From Amoebophrya sp. AT5.2 (taxonomy: Eukaryota; Sar; Dinophyceae; Syndiniales; Amoebophryaceae): a DNA stretch of 11,876 nt. How positions within the stretch are numbered: the first letter of the stretch is position 1; the number at the start of each line of letters is the position of its first letter. The notes beneath the pieces were generated by a model. The model saw only the letters and a program-made list of their open reading frames with translations, was not told where the DNA came from and did not search any database. Shown in pieces: positions 8,496 to 11,876 of this stretch. The translations under genes were made by a program, and so were the position numbers. The stretch spans positions 1 through 11,876 of the forward strand of contig RXOD01005943.1 of assembly GCA_005223375.1 (NCBI GenBank). Reading direction: 5' to 3'.

Positions 8496-8516
8496 GCTAA
8501 TACTATCAGTATTAGC
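8496..8516. repeat. perfect 9-bp hairpin
   Basis: GCTAATACT (8496-8504), a three-base loop ATC, then AGTATTAGC (8508-8516). It lies about 230 bases upstream of the third gene. It is AT-rich, so stability is modest. No T-run follows. Confidence 0.6.
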
Positions 8517-8743
8517 TTTAGGCTTGTTAGCGGTAGTCCTTTACTAGTGCTAGTAGTTGTGGCTCATAAAGTTTACTCCTTCTCCTGTTTACCCTTTCGA
8601 GCGACTACAGGAGAACCTTTTACTAAACGAACCTAAAAAATATCGGCCGACTACTAGCTATATTCAACGACCACGACGAAGCGAACGATAACTACATCAG
8701 CAACTAGGTTGATGATTTATTTGAACTCCATCAAACATACTTT

Positions 8744-11700
8744 ATGACTGCTCGAACAAGTAGTACTAGTCGCGCGGCACCGCCGGGGCCGCCTCCGCCG
8801 CCACCGCCGCCCGGAATCGCGGTGCCCGCGGGGGTGGCTGAAAAGCTGAATCGACGCCTGTCGCACACGTCGACGTCCACCTCGATGCAGAGCCGAAGCG
8901 CAGATCAGTCCATATCGGGAGGAAGGTACAGTGCAACCTGTTGTAGAGATGGGAAATGAAATTCAAATTCTACGAATCAATTTATCTGTGGATGCACCCG
9001 ACCAAGTGCGAGTGCAACGTCGAAAAATATCACGGAGAAATATGTCCCTGTCCCCATTTTTTCTCAGAGTTGGCGAGTTTTTTGGGTCTGTCTTTGGGTC
9101 TGCCTTTGAGTCCGGAGCGAGAACGGTCAGCAAGTGGATGGCCGCAGCTCACAGCCCTCGAATCCGGACGCTGGCCGATAAAAACAAGGTCCAAAACTGA
9201 ACACCCCTAGGAAATATGTCCCCCCAGCAGTGGAAGCTAGACACCCCGAGGAAATATGTCCCCAAAACTTCAGATGCTCAAGTCTTTGAGTCTGGGTTTG
9301 GTGTCGTCTTTGGGTTCCCGCCTGTCGCCAAAATGGATAAAAAAGTAGGGACAGGGACAAACACAAATTTCCTGTTCATAAAAAATTTATATTCCACATT
9401 CACACAGCTCGCGTTCCGGAGGCAGCGGCGGTGGAGGAAAGAAGTATTCGTACGACGTCGGGAAGATGTATCAGTCCCTCGGCATCCTGCCCAATGACTC
9501 TCTGCTTCTCACCCTCGACTCCTTCGGCCAGACAAAGGGCTCCTGCGATGCAGTAATGCGATATTCTTTGTTGTTCCTGTTCGCTACAAACGCTAGAGCA
9601 AATCATCATTTGCATGTTGTCCCAACTTTTTATAGAGAAGGTTGGAGCACCAGCGCCTGTCCTTGTGCGAGTGCAGCTGCGGCTAAAATTTTTTATATTG
9701 ATCTACAGGGAAAGAAGAAGGGTGTGACGGCGAAGGAGCGGTTTCGCGCGATGTTCCTCGCCATGGCCAAGGAACATGCGGAGAAACTTCGGAAGGAATT
9801 GTTTCGCTTGGACCTCTGTTTGCACCACCTCAACACGATGGAAGAAGAAGACGCCGCGTCGGAATGGAAAGAGTTCCTCGCGAAGCACAAACAGATTGTG
9901 GAGCTGGAGCAAGAACAAGAAGAAGTTGGCCGCAAGGTGGATGGGGGAGCTGCAAGGTGGGACAATAAAGCAGCAGAGGACCACTGCGATGTTGATGCTG
10001 CCACAGCCACGACCTCCTGTGCTATTCCCCTGATGCTACCTCCTGTGAAAAGTTCGGCAGCTTCTGCCGCTTCGCTGTGCAAAGAGAGAGACGAACATGG
10101 CGCAGATGAAGGTCATCGTGCCAATCCAAGGGACCAGAACTGCGGAGAAACAGCCTCACGCTCACGAACTCTGTCATCTTCGCTGCATGATTTTGATTCT
10201 TATCCTGCTGTTGGCGGTCGCGGAGAAGGGCTCGGGAGCAGTCCCAAGCACCCTTCGGCTGCTATCGTGGGCGGACCTCTCGACATCATGTGTGGTCCCG
10301 AGGAAGACGGTCGTGACGCCACCAACACTCAGCCCGACCACCACGAAGCTGTCGGGGAAGCAGCGATGAACGGCGGAGCAAAGGCAAACGGAGAGCAAAA
10401 GCAGGAAGGGCAAGCTACTTCTAGGCTGCACCCTCAGGCGAAGGTAGCCGAACTGCAGCTCGACCACCTCCTCGGACAAGAAAAAAGGGGCGAGCCGTTG
10501 ACGGACGCGGAACAGACGAGAGAAGTGATCGAGCGGTTGAGTCAGACGTTGGAGCAGCACCTCCACGCCCGCGGAAACAGAGGCACACTTCTCGACAGCA
10601 GCGCGAGAAGCTCCCTCCGCAGCTCTCCCGGACGACCGGTACATCCGACAGAAAGCCCCTGCTCGACGCAAAGTGACCTGCTTCGACGAGTGTCGTCCTC
10701 CTCCACAGGCGCAGCAGAAGACGAGGTACTCAATTTTAATATTTTCGTTTCTAAAAAAATTTTAGAAGGATCATGGCAACTCACTTCGGGGGATCATGAT
10801 CTCATTTTGATGCAGAGTCTTGCTCTACTATTGAAGATGATCGACCGAAGCTACAAACTACATTTCCCGAACAAGACAAAGTCACTCACGATTGTTGTTC
10901 CCCGAAACTGCTACAGAAGAACACGAGCTTCCCTCCTGGCCGAACGACTGGGCATCCGAAACTGAAGAGCTGCCTGAAGAAGGTGCCATCGCAACAACTG
11001 CCAGCGGCTTCCTTTTTGGCGTCACCACAACATCATGGGAACGACCCGGACCAGCTCCAGCGCGAGCGCGCGGAAGGGGTAGAGGTAGTCGTGCTCTCGG
11101 ATCATGGTCAGGGTGAGGGTGAGCCTCGGCATAACAAAAGCGCGCATGCCTTCCACAAGAACCACATGCCTATCATTGCCGAGACGGGAGAATCTGAGCA
11201 GAGCGACAGCCAGCCTCAGCCCGTAAGAGCATCAGAACATCAAGGCAGAAGCTCGCTGGGTAGTTCCTCTGGCCGCCCATCGTTCGCGAACAAGGCCACG
11301 ACCCACCTTAAGAGAACATCATCTTGGGGCGATCTAGACCCTGGGGCGACCTCCTCGGCCGCGGAAAAGACCGCGACCGAAGCGCGGGAGACCACCACTA
11401 CACCGAGCGCGTCACCGTCCACGACGACAACCCGAGGGCCAACAACCCTTGGCCTGGGCAACAAGCTGTTGCTGTTGGATGGTCTCGGTGGCGCCCGAAA
11501 GCAGCGCAACGCAGCTGCCGCAGCTGCAGGGGGCGGCCAGTCAGAGAAGAATCTTTCCGGCAGTGGCAAAGCAGCGGCTGCCGCGGACCACGGAGGGAAC
11601 AGTAAAGACCACAGCGCGACATCCATTTCAATCGGTAGCAAGCGCGGCAACAAGACAACAAACCAGGACGGTAGCAGCAGTGGGGCTGCGGGGGGCGAGC

Positions 11701-11876
11701 TTCGTGGCGGCAAGAAGAACAACAAAACCTCGCGCACATCCGGCAGCCGCAATCCGTTGAGCAACTTTCACGCGCTGCACCAGGCCAACAGTCTGGGCAG
11801 CAATTTCGAGAGCTACCACCCGCTCTACCACGGTCTCACGGTCGCGACGTCGTCGCATCAAGGTGCGGCCGCGGCT
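8744..11876 (+). CDS. polyproline / coiled-coil / low-complexity protein, unknown function (4 exons, 3' partial)
   Basis: Proposed exons are 8744-8925, 9408-9552, 9709-10725 and 10818 to beyond the window, giving at least 801 residues. Residues 13-23 are a proline run of the kind that binds profilin, SH3 or WW partners. About 60-72 is Ser/Gly-rich. About 72-110 looks ordered, with Tyr-Asp-Val-Gly-Lys-Met-Tyr and Leu-Gly-Ile-Leu-Pro-Asn-Asp. About 110-185 is Lys/Glu-rich and helical, a likely coiled coil. The rest is low-complexity: acidic and His-rich, then Ser/Thr/Gly/Lys/Asn-rich and basic near the end. I do not recognise the family. The joins at 8925/9408 (phase 2) and 9552/9709 (phase 0) keep frame. 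The start at 8744 is the only ATG shortly before the GC-rich coding composition begins, but an acceptor near 8767 (TACTAG) could mean that earlier exons exist. No signal peptide or membrane segment is visible. Confidence 0.65.
9081..9102. repeat. 12-bp period tandem motif inside the element
   Basis: TTTGGGTCTG occurs at 9081-9090 and 9093-9102. Degenerate versions follow at 9104-9111 (TTTGAGTC), 9285-9294 (TTTGAGTCTG) and 9309-9318 (TTTGGGTTCC). These subterminal repeats lie just inside both ends of the inverted-repeat element, as transposase-binding repeats do in some DNA elements. Confidence 0.5.
9201..9263. repeat. 23-bp direct repeat, period 40, inside the element
   Basis: ACACCCC-K-AGGAAATATGTCCCC is found at 9201-9223 and 9241-9263, differing at one base. 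Its core GAAATATGTCCC also occurs exactly at 9037-9048, overlapping the left terminal repeat, and in diverged inverted form beyond 9359. Confidence 0.8.
9553..9708 (+). other. intron 2 of the third gene (156 bp, phase 0, stop-free)
   Basis: The donor is GATGCA|GTAATG and the acceptor is GATCTACAG|GGAAAG. It is more AT-rich than its flanks, with an A4T6 tract 16-25 bases before the acceptor and a small stem GCAAAT-catc-ATTTGC at 9598-9613. The length is a multiple of three with no in-frame stop, so it could instead be translated. I favour an intron from composition and splice signals. Confidence 0.62.
10726..10817 (+). other. intron 3 of the third gene (92 bp, phase 0, AGAG acceptor)
   Basis: The donor is GACGAG|GTACTC. 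Downstream, the frame starting at 10818 is open to the window end, so splicing must shift from frame +1 to +3. With this donor only the second AG of GCAGAG (10816-10817) achieves that. Using the first AG (10815) keeps frame +1 and stops at 10963-10965. A GC donor at 10709 with the AG at 10815 is a second workable solution. The interior is strongly AT-rich (10731-10763). Confidence 0.55.

Larger units (their letters stand above)
6010..8743. other. 2.7 kb non-coding spacer
   Basis: I find no gene that I can support here. Open frames on both strands are short and lack the GC-rich third positions of the certain exons, except for an exon-like patch around 7738-7800. The stretch contains a GC-rich inverted repeat (6815-6844), a 10-bp palindrome AGCAGCTGCT (7014-7023), an 8-bp inverted repeat (7213-7220 with 7244-7251), an 18-bp direct repeat (7412-7429 and 7993-8010), a 9-bp hairpin (8496-8516), and three copies of CGACCACGAC (8178, 8318, 8668). 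I checked for tRNA T-arms, snRNA motifs and a dinoflagellate-type spliced leader by eye and found none. Confidence 0.5.
9043..9359. mobile_element. approximately 317-bp element with terminal inverted repeats (MITE-like)
   Basis: The left end 9043-9076 and the right end 9325-9359 are inverted copies. Both begin TGTCCCTGTCCC (exact), then a short A/T-rich stretch, then TTGGCGA at base 27 or 28. Similarity extends a few bases outward (GGA-AAAT before TGTCCC). Short A-rich tracts (AAAAAT) occur outside each end, near 9023 and 9380, and might be a target duplication. There is no transposase frame inside, so it would be non-autonomous. It is called a mobile element from structure only; the family is not recognised. 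Confidence 0.6.
8926..9407 (+). other. intron 1 of the third gene (482 bp, phase 2)
   Basis: The donor is GGAAG|GTACAG and the acceptor is TTCACACAG|CTCGCG. Joining gives a continuous Ser/Gly linker (Ser-Gly-Gly-Ser-Ser-Arg-Ser-Gly-Gly). It is the longest intron in the window because it contains the inverted-repeat element at 9043-9359. Confidence 0.7.

Noticed and set aside
10174..10671. 165-codon minus-strand open frame
   Set aside because: It lies wholly within exon 3 of the third gene, whose frame has consistent composition over 1 kb.
11240..11764. 174-codon minus-strand open frame
   Set aside because: It is the shadow of the low-complexity exon on the + strand, which is open to the window end. 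The proline/leucine/valine runs are the complement of the Ser/Gly/Ala codons.

Overview
This window is nuclear DNA of a eukaryote, most likely a protist. Three multi-exon genes lie head to tail on the + strand, separated by 0.7-2.7 kb of non-coding DNA. Ten spliceosomal introns (40-480 bp class) can be placed, all readable as GT...AG, and five of them begin GTAC. GC-rich exons alternate with more AT-rich introns and spacers. Same-strand gene order, many short introns, long low-complexity Glu/Ala/Ser-rich stretches in proteins, and a plant/protist-like class I aldolase would suit an alveolate such as a dinoflagellate relative. This is inference only: no spliced-leader gene, rRNA or other decisive marker was found.

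Layout: (a) 1-118 may be the 3' end of an upstream gene. (b) 441-3384 is a three-exon gene for an approximately 892-residue protein with an N-terminal PX (phosphoinositide-binding) domain, a very long disordered and charged middle, and an unrecognised, ordered-looking C-terminal region. (c) 3385-4106 is a spacer with AATAAA-like signals and a cluster of perfect palindromes just upstream of the next gene. (d) 4107-6009 is a complete six-exon class I fructose-bisphosphate aldolase of 366 residues with all expected catalytic residues. (e) 6010-8743 is a 2.7 kb stretch with no convincing gene, holding several inverted repeats and an 18-bp direct repeat. (f) 8744 to the window end is a four-exon gene, cut off by the window, for a polyproline / coiled-coil / low-complexity protein of unknown function. 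Its fourth exon is an open frame of at least 353 codons running off the right edge.

The three genes show no evident functional link: one is a membrane-binding regulator, one a glycolytic enzyme, one unknown. The most unusual content is in the introns. A roughly 317-bp element with terminal inverted repeats, carrying repeated internal motifs, sits inside intron 1 of the third gene. A 28-bp repeat with an internal palindrome sits in aldolase intron 4. Two introns are stop-free and a multiple of three long, so retention would insert residues rather than truncate. One intron has two overlapping acceptors (AGAG) that lead to entirely different C-termini. I see no prokaryotic feature, CRISPR array, tRNA, rRNA or autonomous transposase gene.
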